In this document: piece after piece, positions 9,801-17,996 of the stretch
Position numbering within the stretch: the first letter of the stretch is position 1
How the letters are laid out: each line of letters opens with the position of its first letter
DNA from: SHVO01 sp041919675
Lineage (GTDB): Bacteria; Pseudomonadota; Alphaproteobacteria; Rhodospirillales; Rhodospirillaceae
DNA length: 64,000 nt
Direction of reading: 5' to 3'
Assembly: GCA_041919675.1 (NCBI GenBank)
Contig: JAYRTJ010000001.1
Coordinates: 1 to 64,000 of the forward strand
Translations under genes and position numbers: made by a program
Notes under the pieces: generated by a model
Seen by the model: only the letters and a program-made list of their open reading frames with translations
Told to the model about the DNA's origin: nothing
Database searches by the model: none

Positions 9801-10481
9801 ATGCGCATTTTGCTTTTCGCCCTTACGATCGCTCTGGTCGCTCCCGTAGGCGCCGCGGCGCAAAGCGTCCGCCCCGGCATCAACGACACCTATCTCAGTC
9901 CCAATATAAATCCGGAGGCGCAGAACAAAGGTTTCACCTCCGAGAACCGCGAGACCTTCGCCAATCGCATGGAGGTTGCCGCCGCAATCGGGCTGAAACC
10001 CGGCATGGCCATCGCGGATGTCGGCGCGGGCACGGGCATCTATGAGCCTGTCTTCTCCAAAGCGGTGGGCGCCTCGGGCAAAGTCTACGCGGTCGATATC
10101 TCGAAGCCGCTGCTCGCCTTCATCGAAAAATCCATGAAAGAGGCGGGCATCACGAATGTCACGACGGTGGTCGGCAGCGATAAGGCCGTCAACTTGCCGC
10201 CGAACTCCGTCGACGTGGTGTTCACGTCGGATGTCTACCACCACTTCGAGTATCCCGACGCGATCCTCGCGAACATCCGCGCCGCGTTAAGAGACGGCGG
10301 CCAGTTCATCGTCGTGGATTACGATCATGTTCCCGGCGTGACCGCGCCCTCGATGCTGCAGCATGTGCGCACCGACAAGAAGACGGTGATCGCGGAAGTC
10401 ACGAAGGCGGGATTTCAGCCGCCGGAAGAGGTGAAAATCTCCGGCTTCAAGAGCAGTTTCTTCCTGCGCTTCCGGAAATAG
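9801..10481 (+). CDS. Exported class I SAM-dependent methyltransferase
   Basis: A Rossmann-fold methyltransferase with the SAM-binding loop DVGAGTGIYEPVF, an acidic residue at the end of strand 2 (YAVDIS), and a motif IV-like segment VVFTSDVYHHFEYP. Unusually it begins with a signal peptide (MRILLFALTIALVAPVGAAAQ), which predicts export, although SAM is a cytoplasmic cofactor. ATG 9801 is preferred (AGG about 8 bases upstream); GTG 9792 and ATG 9795 are alternatives. The C-terminal part (SGFKSSFFLRFRK) is typical of small SAM methyltransferases. The substrate is unknown. It converges tail to tail on the next gene with no gap. A second exported methyltransferase lies at 26775. Confidence 0.8.
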   Translation: MRILLFALTIALVAPVGAAAQSVRPGINDTYLSPNINPEAQNKGFTSENRETFANRMEVAAAIGLKPGMAIADVGAGTGIYEPVFSKAVGASGKVYAVDISKPLLAFIEKSMKEAGITNVTTVVGSDKAVNLPPNSVDVVFTSDVYHHFEYPDAILANIRAALRDGGQFIVVDYDHVPGVTAPSMLQHVRTDKKTVIAEVTKAGFQPPEEVKISGFKSSFFLRFRK

Positions 10482-11210
10482 CTATTTCGCGGGCTTGAGG
10501 CCCGCATTCACGTACGCCTTCGCCGCGTCGGCGGATTGAAGCAGGCCGACGATCTTCTTCGTATCGGCGGCGCGCGTGGTGCCATGGATGGTGGCGGCCG
10601 TCAGCACAAGATCCGTCTGCAGGCCGTCCGGCAGCGGCACGATGTTCTTGAGGCCCGCGAGTCTCAACTCGCTCACCTGCTGCGCCGCCGCAGCGACCTT
10701 GCCCTCTTTCAGTTGAGTGCCCGGCAAGCCGCCGCTGGTCGTGACCTTCGGCTTCATTTCCTCCGTCAGGCCCAATTTCTCGATCACCAAGGCCATATGC
10801 TGGCCGCTGAGGCTGGTGGACCGGGCGAGGGACGGCGTGGCTTTCAGGAAAGCCGCGACGTCGGCGTGTGTCTTGAAGACGGGAAGAGCCGCGTTGTCGG
10901 CGACCGCGATCGCCACATGGGAAACCGCGACGTCGGTCTGCGCCTGGATGCGGTCTTTCGCGGGCGCCAGCGACTCGCGGTAGGTCAGCACGAAATCGAT
11001 CTTATCGCCCTTGAGGATGCGCTCCGGGATTCCGCCCGTGCCGACAATCTCGATGTCCACAGGCCCGCCGATCGTCTTTTCGATCAGCGGCTCCAGCTCC
11101 TGCATCGCGAGCTGACCATATCCGGGTGTGAGGATCTTGAGCGGCGCTTCCGCCGCGAACGTCGGACCCGCAAGGAAAAGAATGCACAGGCCGGCGGCAA
11201 AACGGCGCAT
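10482..11210 (-). CDS. ModA-like periplasmic substrate-binding protein (paralogue 1)
   Basis: A type II periplasmic binding fold resembling ModA, the molybdate-binding protein. It has a signal peptide (ending GPTFAAE), a first strand KILTPGYGQLAMQELEPLIEK and the region DFVLTYRESL. About 220 mature residues. It differs from true ModA, which usually opens with AASSL and uses serine/threonine ligands for the oxyanion. No ABC permease or ATPase gene is nearby, so a transport role is doubtful. It lies 9 bases downstream of a clear paralogue (11220-11969) with which it shares the ALPVFKT/TPVIRN and QQVSELR/QQLSELK blocks. A sensory or scavenging role is possible. Confidence 0.75.
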   Translation of the reverse strand: MRRFAAGLCILFLAGPTFAAEAPLKILTPGYGQLAMQELEPLIEKTIGGPVDIEIVGTGGIPERILKGDKIDFVLTYRESLAPAKDRIQAQTDVAVSHVAIAVADNAALPVFKTHADVAAFLKATPSLARSTSLSGQHMALVIEKLGLTEEMKPKVTTSGGLPGTQLKEGKVAAAAQQVSELRLAGLKNIVPLPDGLQTDLVLTAATIHGTTRAADTKKIVGLLQSADAAKAYVNAGLKPAK

Positions 11211-11219
11211 AGGGCGTTC

Positions 11220-11969
11220 CTATTTGCTTAAGGGTTTGACGAGCGAGCGTTCCCACGCCGGGCCGGCCTCGGCGGACGACATGATCCGCACGGCGCTCTC
11301 GGCGGCTTTGTTCTGCACGGTGCTGCGCATGATCGCGACGCTGAAGGTCGTCGGCACCTGCATCTCGTCGGGAAAGCGCACGAAGTTCTTCGCGCCCGAG
11401 GCTTTCAGTTCGGACAGCTGCTGCACGGCCATCGCCGCTTCGCCTTTCAGAAGGCGCGTGCCGGTGAAGCCTTCGTCCACGAGGACTGTGCGCTTCTCCA
11501 GCACTTCGTTGAGGCCCAGGTCGCGCATCATCTGTTGTAGCCGGAGGCCGCTCACGCCGCGCGCGGTGACTGCGATGGACGGCGTGCCGGCCACGAGTTT
11601 CTTGAAGTCCTCGATATTGCGAATGACGGGTGTGGGCGCGTTGTCGGCCACGGCCAGGCCTTCTTCGCTCACGAACAGATCCACGGCCTTGATCGCCTTG
11701 CCCTCTTTCACCAGGCGGTCGACGCCCGCTTTGCCGATCACCACCAGGTCCGCGGTCTCGCCTTTCTGCAGCCGTTCGGAAATCGGCACCGTCGCGGAGA
11801 ACTCGATATTCATCGCCACGCCCGCGCGGCGGATCATGGGCTCGATCTCCTTGAACGCGCCCTGCGCGGCCATGGACGAGAGCACCTTCAATGGCAACAT
11901 ATCGGCCGCGAATGAACGCGAAGATACCAGCGACGCCAAAGCCGTCGTGAGAAGTGTCCGGCGCTTCAT
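11220..11969 (-). CDS. ModA-like periplasmic substrate-binding protein (paralogue 2)
   Basis: The second ModA-like extracellular solute-binding protein, with a signal peptide (MKRRTLLTTALASLVSSRSFAAD) whose double Arg after Met-Lys recalls a weak Tat-like start. It shares the fold order and several blocks with the downstream gene (TADLVVIGKAGVDRL, NAPTPVIRN, QQLSELKASGAKNFV). The products probably arose by tandem duplication followed by divergence. It starts 12 bases after the SDR gene stop, so SDR and both binding proteins form one operon. No transporter partner is visible. The ligand is unknown. Confidence 0.75.
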   Translation of the reverse strand: MKRRTLLTTALASLVSSRSFAADMLPLKVLSSMAAQGAFKEIEPMIRRAGVAMNIEFSATVPISERLQKGETADLVVIGKAGVDRLVKEGKAIKAVDLFVSEEGLAVADNAPTPVIRNIEDFKKLVAGTPSIAVTARGVSGLRLQQMMRDLGLNEVLEKRTVLVDEGFTGTRLLKGEAAMAVQQLSELKASGAKNFVRFPDEMQVPTTFSVAIMRSTVQNKAAESAVRIMSSAEAGPAWERSLVKPLSK

Positions 11970-11981
11970 ATGAGCCTCCTG

Positions 11982-12728
11982 TTAGCCGCGTCCGACCAGC
12001 GGCATCTGGGTCGACATGATCGTCATGCGCAGGATATTCGCATCCAGCGGCAACTCGGACATCATCAACACCGCTTTACCGACATCGGCGACGTCCATCG
12101 TCGGCTCCACGGCGATGGCGCCGTTGGGTTGCGGCACGCCCTTGGCCATGCGCGCCGTCATGGGCGTCGCGGCATTGCCGATGTCGATCTGGCCGCAGGC
12201 GATGTTGAACGGGCGTCCATCGAGCGCCAGCTGCTTGGTCAGGCCCGTCACCGCATGTTTGGTGGCGGTATAGGGCGCGGCGTGCGGGCGCGGTTTTTGC
12301 GAGGACACCGAGCCGTTGTTGATGATGCGCCCGCCTTGCGGGGTTTGCGCCTTCATTATCTTCCAGGCGGCTTGCGCGCACAGGAAGACGCCGGTGAAGT
12401 TGATATCCACCACCTGCTTCCAGGCTTCATAGGTGATTTCGTCGAAGGGGACGCGCGGCGCTCCGATGCCGGCGTTGTTGAACAGCACGTCCAAGCGGCC
12501 AAACTTGCTCTGGGTCTGGGCAAACAGGTTGTCGACGGCCGCCGGCCGGCTCACGTCGGTGGAGACGATCAGGGCCTGGCCCTTGCCCCCGGCGAGGTCC
12601 ACGGTCTCTTCCATCTCGGGGATGCGCCGGCCGGCGAGGGCGACGGCATAACCGTGTTTGAGGAAGGCCAAAGCCACCTCACGGCCGATCCCCGAACCCG
12701 CACCGGTGACAATCGCGACCTTCGCCAT
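11982..12728 (-). CDS. Short-chain dehydrogenase/reductase
   Basis: A classical SDR, 248 residues: cofactor loop TGAGSGIG near the N-terminus, NNAG after strand 4 (LFNNAGIGAP), catalytic Ser in NNGSVSSQ and the YxxxK motif YTATKHAVTG. No acidic residue marks strand 2 (VALAGRRIPEM, with Arg-Arg), which points to NADP(H). The position next to a divergently read IlvD/Edd-type dehydratase and an ACS-family permease suggests oxidation or reduction of a sugar or sugar acid (inference). It heads an operon with two ModA-like binding proteins. Confidence 0.85.
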   Translation of the reverse strand: MAKVAIVTGAGSGIGREVALAFLKHGYAVALAGRRIPEMEETVDLAGGKGQALIVSTDVSRPAAVDNLFAQTQSKFGRLDVLFNNAGIGAPRVPFDEITYEAWKQVVDINFTGVFLCAQAAWKIMKAQTPQGGRIINNGSVSSQKPRPHAAPYTATKHAVTGLTKQLALDGRPFNIACGQIDIGNAATPMTARMAKGVPQPNGAIAVEPTMDVADVGKAVLMMSELPLDANILRMTIMSTQMPLVGRG

Positions 12729-12804
12729 CTAAATAGTCCTCCCCACTCGATCTGCGCTTATAGTAAATGCACGATCCTCGTCTGATAGCATATAGGATAA
12801 CGCG
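12729..12804. promoter_or_regulatory. Divergent promoter region, SDR / dehydratase
   Basis: A 76-base AT-richer gap between divergent genes. It contains ATCCT...AGGAT half-sites (12773-12797) and TATAGTAAAT, which could be operator and -10 elements. No regulator gene is adjacent, so this is a suggestion only. Confidence 0.35.
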
Positions 12805-14532
12805 ATGAGCGAGCAGGACAAGAAAGGCCCCCAGGGCCTGGGCTTCAGACGCGGGCTCACCAACTATGGCGACCCGAAGTTCAGCATCTATCTGCGCCGG
12901 TCCTTTGCCCGCTCCATGGGCTACAGCCGCGAGATGCTCGACAAACCCATCGTCGGCATCTGCCATTCCGCCAGCGGCTACAACAACTGCCACCGTGATA
13001 TGCCCGCGTTGATCGACGCGGTGAGGCGCGGCGTGCTGGCCGCCGGCGCGCTGCCCATCGATTTCCCGACCATTTCCCTAGGCGAAACCTTCCTCACGCC
13101 CACCAGCCTCAAGTACCGCAACCTCATGTCCATGGACGTCGAGGAGATGATCCGCGCCCAACCGATGGACGCCGTGGTGCTCATCGGCGGCTGCGACAAG
13201 ACCGTGCCGGCCCAGCTCATGGGCGCCGCCTCGGCCGATATCCCGGCCGTGCAGGTCGTCACGGGTCCGATGTCCACCAGCCGCTATAAGTCCGAACGCC
13301 TCGGCGCCTGCACCGATTGCCGCCGCTTCTGGGCGACCTATCGCGCCGGGAAAATCTCGGACGCCGAGATTGACCAAATTGAAGGCCGTCTCGCCTCCAC
13401 CACCGGCACCTGCGCCGTGATGGGCACCGCGAGCACCATGGCCTCGCTCGCCGAAGCGCTTGGCATGATGCCCGCCGGAGCCGCCGCGATCCCCGCGGTC
13501 GATGCCGACCGCCTGCGCGTCGCCGAGGCCAGCGGCAAGCTCGCGGTCTCGCTCATGGGCAGCGACATGCGCCCCAGTAAAATCATCACGGAGAAATCCG
13601 TGGAGAATGCGCTGCGTGTGCTGCTCGCCATCGGCGGGTCCACCAACGCCATCATCCATCTCACCGCCATCGCGGGCCGCCTCGGCATCAAGATCGATTT
13701 GAAGCGCTTGAACGAGTTGTCGGACACGACGCCGGTGCTCGTCGATCTTAAGCCCAGCGGGTCGGGCTACATGGAAGATCTCGCCGCCGCCGGCGGTATT
13801 CCGGCGGTGATGCGCGAGTTGAAGCCGCTCCTTCACCTCGACTGCGTCACCATCACGGGTGAAACCATCGGCGCGCGCATCGACGCATGGGAGCCGTGGG
13901 TGGACCGCAACGTTGTGCGTCCGCTCAAAGAACCTTTGCAGGCCGTGGGCGGCCTTGTCGCGCTGTTCGGCAATCTTGCGCCCAACGGCGCGATCCTGAA
14001 GCGCGCCGCCGCGGACTCCGCCTTGTTCGAAAAGGAAGGCCGCTGCGTGGTCTTCGAATCGCTTGAAGACTTGTCCAACCGCATCGACTCTCCGGATCTC
14101 GACGTCACGGCGGACGATATTCTGGTGCTCAAGAACGCCGGCCCCATGAGCGAAGCCTGCATGCCGGAGGCGGGCTACCTGCCCATTCCGAAAAAACTCG
14201 CCACCGCCGGTGTGAAGGACATCATGCGCATCTCCGACGCGCGCATGAGCGGCACCGCGTTCGGCAGCGTGATCCTGCATGTTTCACCGGACTCCGCGTC
14301 CGGCGGCACGCTGGCGCTGGTCGAGAACGGCGACAAGGTCCGCCTCAGCGTCTCAAAGCGTTCGCTCGAACTGTTGGTGGATGAGAAAACGCTCGCCGCC
14401 CGGCGCGCGAAACTCCCGCCCGCGCCGCCGCCCGCCGTGCGCGGCCACTCGTGGCTGCACGATCGGTTCATGACCCAGGCGGAAGAAGGCTGCGACTTCA
14501 GCTTTCTGCGAAAAGAAGGTGTTAAGCCTTAA
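12805..14532 (+). CDS. IlvD/Edd-family sugar-acid dehydratase (aldonate dehydratase-like)
   Basis: An Fe-S cluster dehydratase of the IlvD/Edd family, 575 residues. The three cluster-type cysteines are visible: Cys62 (YNNCHRDM), Cys130 (GGCDKTVPA) and Cys203 (TGTCAVMGTAST). The C-terminal motif RMSGTAFGSVILHVSP is also present. Length, the opening RRGLTNYGD and the neighbours (ACS-type permease, SDR) fit the sugar-acid branch such as L-arabonate or D-xylonate dehydratase better than the branched-chain amino acid enzyme. The exact substrate is unproven. AGGAT precedes the ATG. The 3' end overlaps the convergent permease gene by 11 bases. Confidence 0.85.
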   Translation: MSEQDKKGPQGLGFRRGLTNYGDPKFSIYLRRSFARSMGYSREMLDKPIVGICHSASGYNNCHRDMPALIDAVRRGVLAAGALPIDFPTISLGETFLTPTSLKYRNLMSMDVEEMIRAQPMDAVVLIGGCDKTVPAQLMGAASADIPAVQVVTGPMSTSRYKSERLGACTDCRRFWATYRAGKISDAEIDQIEGRLASTTGTCAVMGTASTMASLAEALGMMPAGAAAIPAVDADRLRVAEASGKLAVSLMGSDMRPSKIITEKSVENALRVLLAIGGSTNAIIHLTAIAGRLGIKIDLKRLNELSDTTPVLVDLKPSGSGYMEDLAAAGGIPAVMRELKPLLHLDCVTITGETIGARIDAWEPWVDRNVVRPLKEPLQAVGGLVALFGNLAPNGAILKRAAADSALFEKEGRCVVFESLEDLSNRIDSPDLDVTADDILVLKNAGPMSEACMPEAGYLPIPKKLATAGVKDIMRISDARMSGTAFGSVILHVSPDSASGGTLALVENGDKVRLSVSKRSLELLVDEKTLAARRAKLPPAPPPAVRGHSWLHDRFMTQAEEGCDFSFLRKEGVKP

Positions 14533-15796
14533 CCTTCAAGAGACGCACGGACAGCGCCAGCAGCGCCGAGAGCACCATCGATCCCGCGAGGAAATACAGC
14601 GCCGCGTTGAACGAACCCGTCGTTTCGCGCAGCCATCCGATGGCGTAGGGGCCCATGAAGCCGCCAAGGTTTCCGAACGAGTTGATCAAGGCAATCCCAC
14701 CGGCGGCCGCCGCGCCCGACAGGAAGCGCGGCGGGATGCAGAAGATCGCCGGCCGCGCGCCGCTCATGCCGATAAGACCCACCGAAACCCCCGCCACCGC
14801 CAGCCACAGATTGTCGAACAGCACCGAGAACAGGAACCCCAGGCCCGAAACGATGCAGCCGATCACATAGTTTTTGAGATAGGCGCGCGAGTGATCGAGC
14901 ACGTAGGACCACAGAATGAGCGCGATGCATCCGGCGACGTAAGGGATCGCCGAGATGAAGCCGACTTCCTGATTTGAAAGACCGAACGGCTTTAGAATCT
15001 GCGGCAGCCAGATCCCGGCGCCGATCGAGCCGGTGACGAAGAAGAAGTAGGCCAGCGACAGGATCAACACGCGCGCATCGCTTAAGGCGGACCACAGGTC
15101 CTTTTTGAGGTCCGGATGCGCTTCGGAATCGAGTTTTGCGCGCAGCGCCCGCTTCTCGTCCTCCGTCAGCCACCTCGCATCTTCCGGCCGGTCCGCCAGG
15201 GCGAGCAGCGTGATCACACCCATGACGCAGGCCGGCAGGCCTTCAATGATGAACAGCCACTGCCAGCCGACGAGGCCGTAGCCTTCGACCTTTAATAGCG
15301 CGGTCGAGACGGGGCCGCTGATCACCGACGACAAGGGCACGGCCACCACGAACCAGGCGAGGATGCGCCCGCGCACCGCCACCGGAAACCATGTCGCGAT
15401 GTAGAAGATCGCGCCGGGATAGAAGCCGGCTTCGGCGACGCCGGTGATGAAGCGGATCACGCTGTAGCTGACGGGCCCCGTCGCGAAGGCCGTCGCGGCG
15501 GCGGCCAAGCCCCAGGTCACCATGATGCGCGCCAGCCATCGCCGCGCGCCGAATTTTTGCAGCGCGACGTTGCTCGGCAGTTCGAACAAACAGTAGCCGA
15601 TGGAGAACATGCCGGCCGCGAAGCCGAATTGCTTCGCCGTCAGTCCCAGCGCCGCATTCATATCAAGAGCGGCGAAACCGACGTTGGTCCGGTCGATGTA
15701 ACTGATGATGTAGGCGAGACAGAGCAGGGAGATCAGCCGCCACGCCGCCTTGCGCACCGCGCGCTGCGTGGTCTCGTCCAAAGCCGCATCCGTCAT
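14522..15796 (-). CDS. MFS permease, ACS (anion:cation symporter) family
   Basis: A 424-residue 12-helix MFS transporter with the hallmark of the anion:cation symporter family in helix 1 (IISYIDRTNVGFAAL). These proteins take up organic anions such as hexuronates, glucarate, tartrate or phthalate with protons. The convergent IlvD/Edd-family dehydratase suggests that a sugar acid is the substrate (inference). A central cytoplasmic loop (about residues 190-220, DRPEDARWLTEDEKRAL) is also typical of the family. No dedicated terminator is obvious; the last 11 bases are shared with the dehydratase gene. Confidence 0.85.
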   Translation of the reverse strand: MTDAALDETTQRAVRKAAWRLISLLCLAYIISYIDRTNVGFAALDMNAALGLTAKQFGFAAGMFSIGYCLFELPSNVALQKFGARRWLARIMVTWGLAAAATAFATGPVSYSVIRFITGVAEAGFYPGAIFYIATWFPVAVRGRILAWFVVAVPLSSVISGPVSTALLKVEGYGLVGWQWLFIIEGLPACVMGVITLLALADRPEDARWLTEDEKRALRAKLDSEAHPDLKKDLWSALSDARVLILSLAYFFFVTGSIGAGIWLPQILKPFGLSNQEVGFISAIPYVAGCIALILWSYVLDHSRAYLKNYVIGCIVSGLGFLFSVLFDNLWLAVAGVSVGLIGMSGARPAIFCIPPRFLSGAAAAGGIALINSFGNLGGFMGPYAIGWLRETTGSFNAALYFLAGSMVLSALLALSVRLLKVKA

Positions 15797-15857
15797 GAGT
15801 CCCCCCGAATCGATGACGGGGGAAGTCTAGGTTATGTTGAGGTGTTGGGTCACGCCT

Positions 15858-17219
15858 TTATGCGGCGCTGACGTCCGGAAGGCGCAACCGTGCGAGCAGC
15901 CCGCCGCTGAAGGCCTTCTCAAGTTCGAGATCGCCCCCATAGAGCCGCGCGAGGTCGCGCGCGATGGCAAGGCCCAGTCCGCTCCCGGCTTTGCCCTCGT
16001 CGAGCCGCGCGCCCACGTCGAACACCTTATCGCGCATGTCGTCGGCGATGCCCGGGCCGTCGTCGGTGACTTCGATCACAATGCCGTCCTCGCCGTGCCG
16101 CGCCGCGATTCTGATGCTCGTGCGGGCCCACTTGCAGGCGTTGTCGATCAAATTCGAAAGGATCTCCGAAAGATCGCCTTCGTCGCAGTTCACGGTCAGC
16201 CCCGTGGGGATGTCGACGACGAAGGACAGGTTGCGGCTGGCGTGCAGGCGCTGCATCGCGCCGACGATGTTCTGCACAACGGTTTGGATCCCCGCGGCGA
16301 AGCTGGTCATGCGTGTGCCCGCAGCGCGGGCGCGCATCATGTGGTAGTTCACCTGCCGGCTGATTTTGCGGCATTGCGCCTGGATGAAGGCCGCCGCCGT
16401 GTCGTCGCCCTTGCGCGCCAACTGCTCGGCTTCGTCCGCGATGAGGGCCAGCGGCGTACGCAGACCATGGGCCAGATTACCCGCTTCGACCCGCGCGCGT
16501 TGCACGAGGGCCGATTGATTGTCGAGCAGGGCGTTGAGGCGTGTGACGATGCCGCTGAATTCCGCCGGCGCGTCGGAGGAAAGCCGGGGCACGTCGCCGC
16601 GGCGCAGGCGTTCGATGTCATCGGCGATGCGCTGCGCGGGCCGCAGACCGTAAATGGTCTGCAAGGTCGCGCCGGCCAGCATCAACAGGGCGAAGACGGT
16701 CAGTGAGACGGTGAGGTCGCGGTTGAACCCCGCGATGGCTTCATCAAGGATGCGGCGTTCCACCGCTATGGTGAAATTCAACGCCGGCCCGCCGGTCCGC
16801 GACGGCGCCGAAATACCGCACATCAGGACTTCGCCGTTCGGGCCGTCGGCCCAATCCATCTTCTCCTGGATGCCGCGCGCGAAACGGCCGTCGAGGTTTT
16901 GTTCGCCGAGGGTCGACGACTTCAGCGTTTGATAGCCGGCGCGTTCGATCTGCCAATAGAAGCCGCTGTTCTCCATCTGGAAACGCGGATCGGACAAGGG
17001 CCGGTCCAATGTGGGATTTCCCATGTCGTCCGTTTCCGACAGGCGGATCAGCTCCACCAGATGGATATCGAGTTCGTTATGGAATTGATCGGTGAGGTGC
17101 GAGCGGTAGAGGTACGAAATCACGACTCCCGCGACGGCGGTCGCGATGCTCACCCACAACAGCGCGGCGAACAGGAAGCGTACCCGCAGGCTTTTGAACT
17201 GAGGAAGAAGCGTGGTCAT
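15858..17219 (-). CDS. Sensor histidine kinase (PhoQ/CusS-like)
   Basis: An inner-membrane sensor kinase of about 453 residues. It has a first helix at about 14-38, a periplasmic domain of about 130 residues, a second helix at about 172-193 and a HAMP region. The phosphoacceptor box LAHGLRTPL has His near 253, N-box SNLIDNACKWA, and ATP-binding loops DDGPGIAD and GSGLGLAI. ATG 17219 is preferred; TTG 17225 would overlap the regulator gene. It follows the response-regulator gene by a few bases, so they form one operon. The divergent operon encodes a heavy-metal RND pump, so the signal is probably periplasmic metal (inference). Confidence 0.9.
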   Translation of the reverse strand: MTTLLPQFKSLRVRFLFAALLWVSIATAVAGVVISYLYRSHLTDQFHNELDIHLVELIRLSETDDMGNPTLDRPLSDPRFQMENSGFYWQIERAGYQTLKSSTLGEQNLDGRFARGIQEKMDWADGPNGEVLMCGISAPSRTGGPALNFTIAVERRILDEAIAGFNRDLTVSLTVFALLMLAGATLQTIYGLRPAQRIADDIERLRRGDVPRLSSDAPAEFSGIVTRLNALLDNQSALVQRARVEAGNLAHGLRTPLALIADEAEQLARKGDDTAAAFIQAQCRKISRQVNYHMMRARAAGTRMTSFAAGIQTVVQNIVGAMQRLHASRNLSFVVDIPTGLTVNCDEGDLSEILSNLIDNACKWARTSIRIAARHGEDGIVIEVTDDGPGIADDMRDKVFDVGARLDEGKAGSGLGLAIARDLARLYGGDLELEKAFSGGLLARLRLPDVSAA

Positions 17220-17221
17220 GT

Positions 17222-17875
17222 TCAATCCATGAGCCGATAGCCGAGGCCGCGCACATTGACGATCAGCTCGCGCCCGATCTTGCGCCGCAACCGTCCGATC
17301 AGGACTTCCACGGCATTGCGGTCGCGGTCCTGATCCAACGGGTAAAGGTGCTCGAGGATCTCATTCAATGAAAAAGTCTGCTTCGGCTTGTACATGAACA
17401 GCGACAGCAGGCGGAACTCGTTGGCGGTCAGGCTGACTTCTTCTCCGTTCACGGTCAGGCGTTTCAGGGACGGATCGAGCGTGAGCGGGCCGGCGACGAG
17501 CTGCGGCTGTACTTGGCCCGCCGCGCGCCGCGCCAGCGCGCGCATGCGCGCCACCAGTTCCTCGACGTGCGCGGGCTTCACCAGATAATCGTCGGCGCCG
17601 GCGTTCAGGGCCTCGACCTTTTCCTGCCAGCTGCTGCGCGCCGTCAGCACAAGAATTGGCGTCGCCGCGCCGCGCGCGCGTACATGACGAATCAGATCGA
17701 GCCCGCTCGCGCGGGGAAGTCCGAGGTCGATCACAAGCGCGTTGAAGACGCCGGCATCGAGCAGCTTCGCGTCCTCTGCGGATGATACCCATTCGCAATT
17801 CATCTCGTGCTGCGCGAGCTTCGCGACAAGGCGCGTCGCGAGTTCCGTTTCATCCTCGACGACAAGTATGCGCAC
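17222..17875 (-). CDS. OmpR-family response regulator
   Basis: A 217-residue two-component regulator. The receiver domain has acidic pocket Glu7/Asp8, phospho-acceptor Asp50 (VIDLGLPRASG), Thr78 and Lys100 (YLVKPAHVEEL). It is followed by an OmpR/PhoB winged helix (LTANEFRLLSLF, near-C-terminal VEVLIGRLRRKIG and RGLGYRLMD). It is the first gene of the minus-strand pair with the kinase, and its promoter region faces that of the RND operon. Direct TGTCAGG repeats at 17944-17961 are the likely binding site. Confidence 0.92.
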   Translation of the reverse strand: MRILVVEDETELATRLVAKLAQHEMNCEWVSSAEDAKLLDAGVFNALVIDLGLPRASGLDLIRHVRARGAATPILVLTARSSWQEKVEALNAGADDYLVKPAHVEELVARMRALARRAAGQVQPQLVAGPLTLDPSLKRLTVNGEEVSLTANEFRLLSLFMYKPKQTFSLNEILEHLYPLDQDRDRNAVEVLIGRLRRKIGRELIVNVRGLGYRLMD

Positions 17876-17936
17876 GCCGTGCCCGTTCGTAACGACTAAT
17901 AATCACTATTATATGCACCTCTTTCTGAAGAACCGC

Positions 17937-17961
17937 TGACAATTGTCAGGCGGCTGTCAGG
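17937..17961. promoter_or_regulatory. Probable response-regulator operator in the divergent metal-efflux promoter
   Basis: TGTCAGG occurs twice, at 17944-17950 and 17955-17961, in direct orientation with an 11-bp period, which is the spacing expected of an OmpR-type dimer. The first copy overlaps a perfect 12-bp palindrome TGACAATTGTCA (17937-17948). It sits 36 bases before the adaptor start and 61 bases before the regulator start, so it could control both. Confidence 0.55.
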
Positions 17962-17996
17962 ATTCGCCAGTTATAAAACCGCCCAAGGGGTGCACC

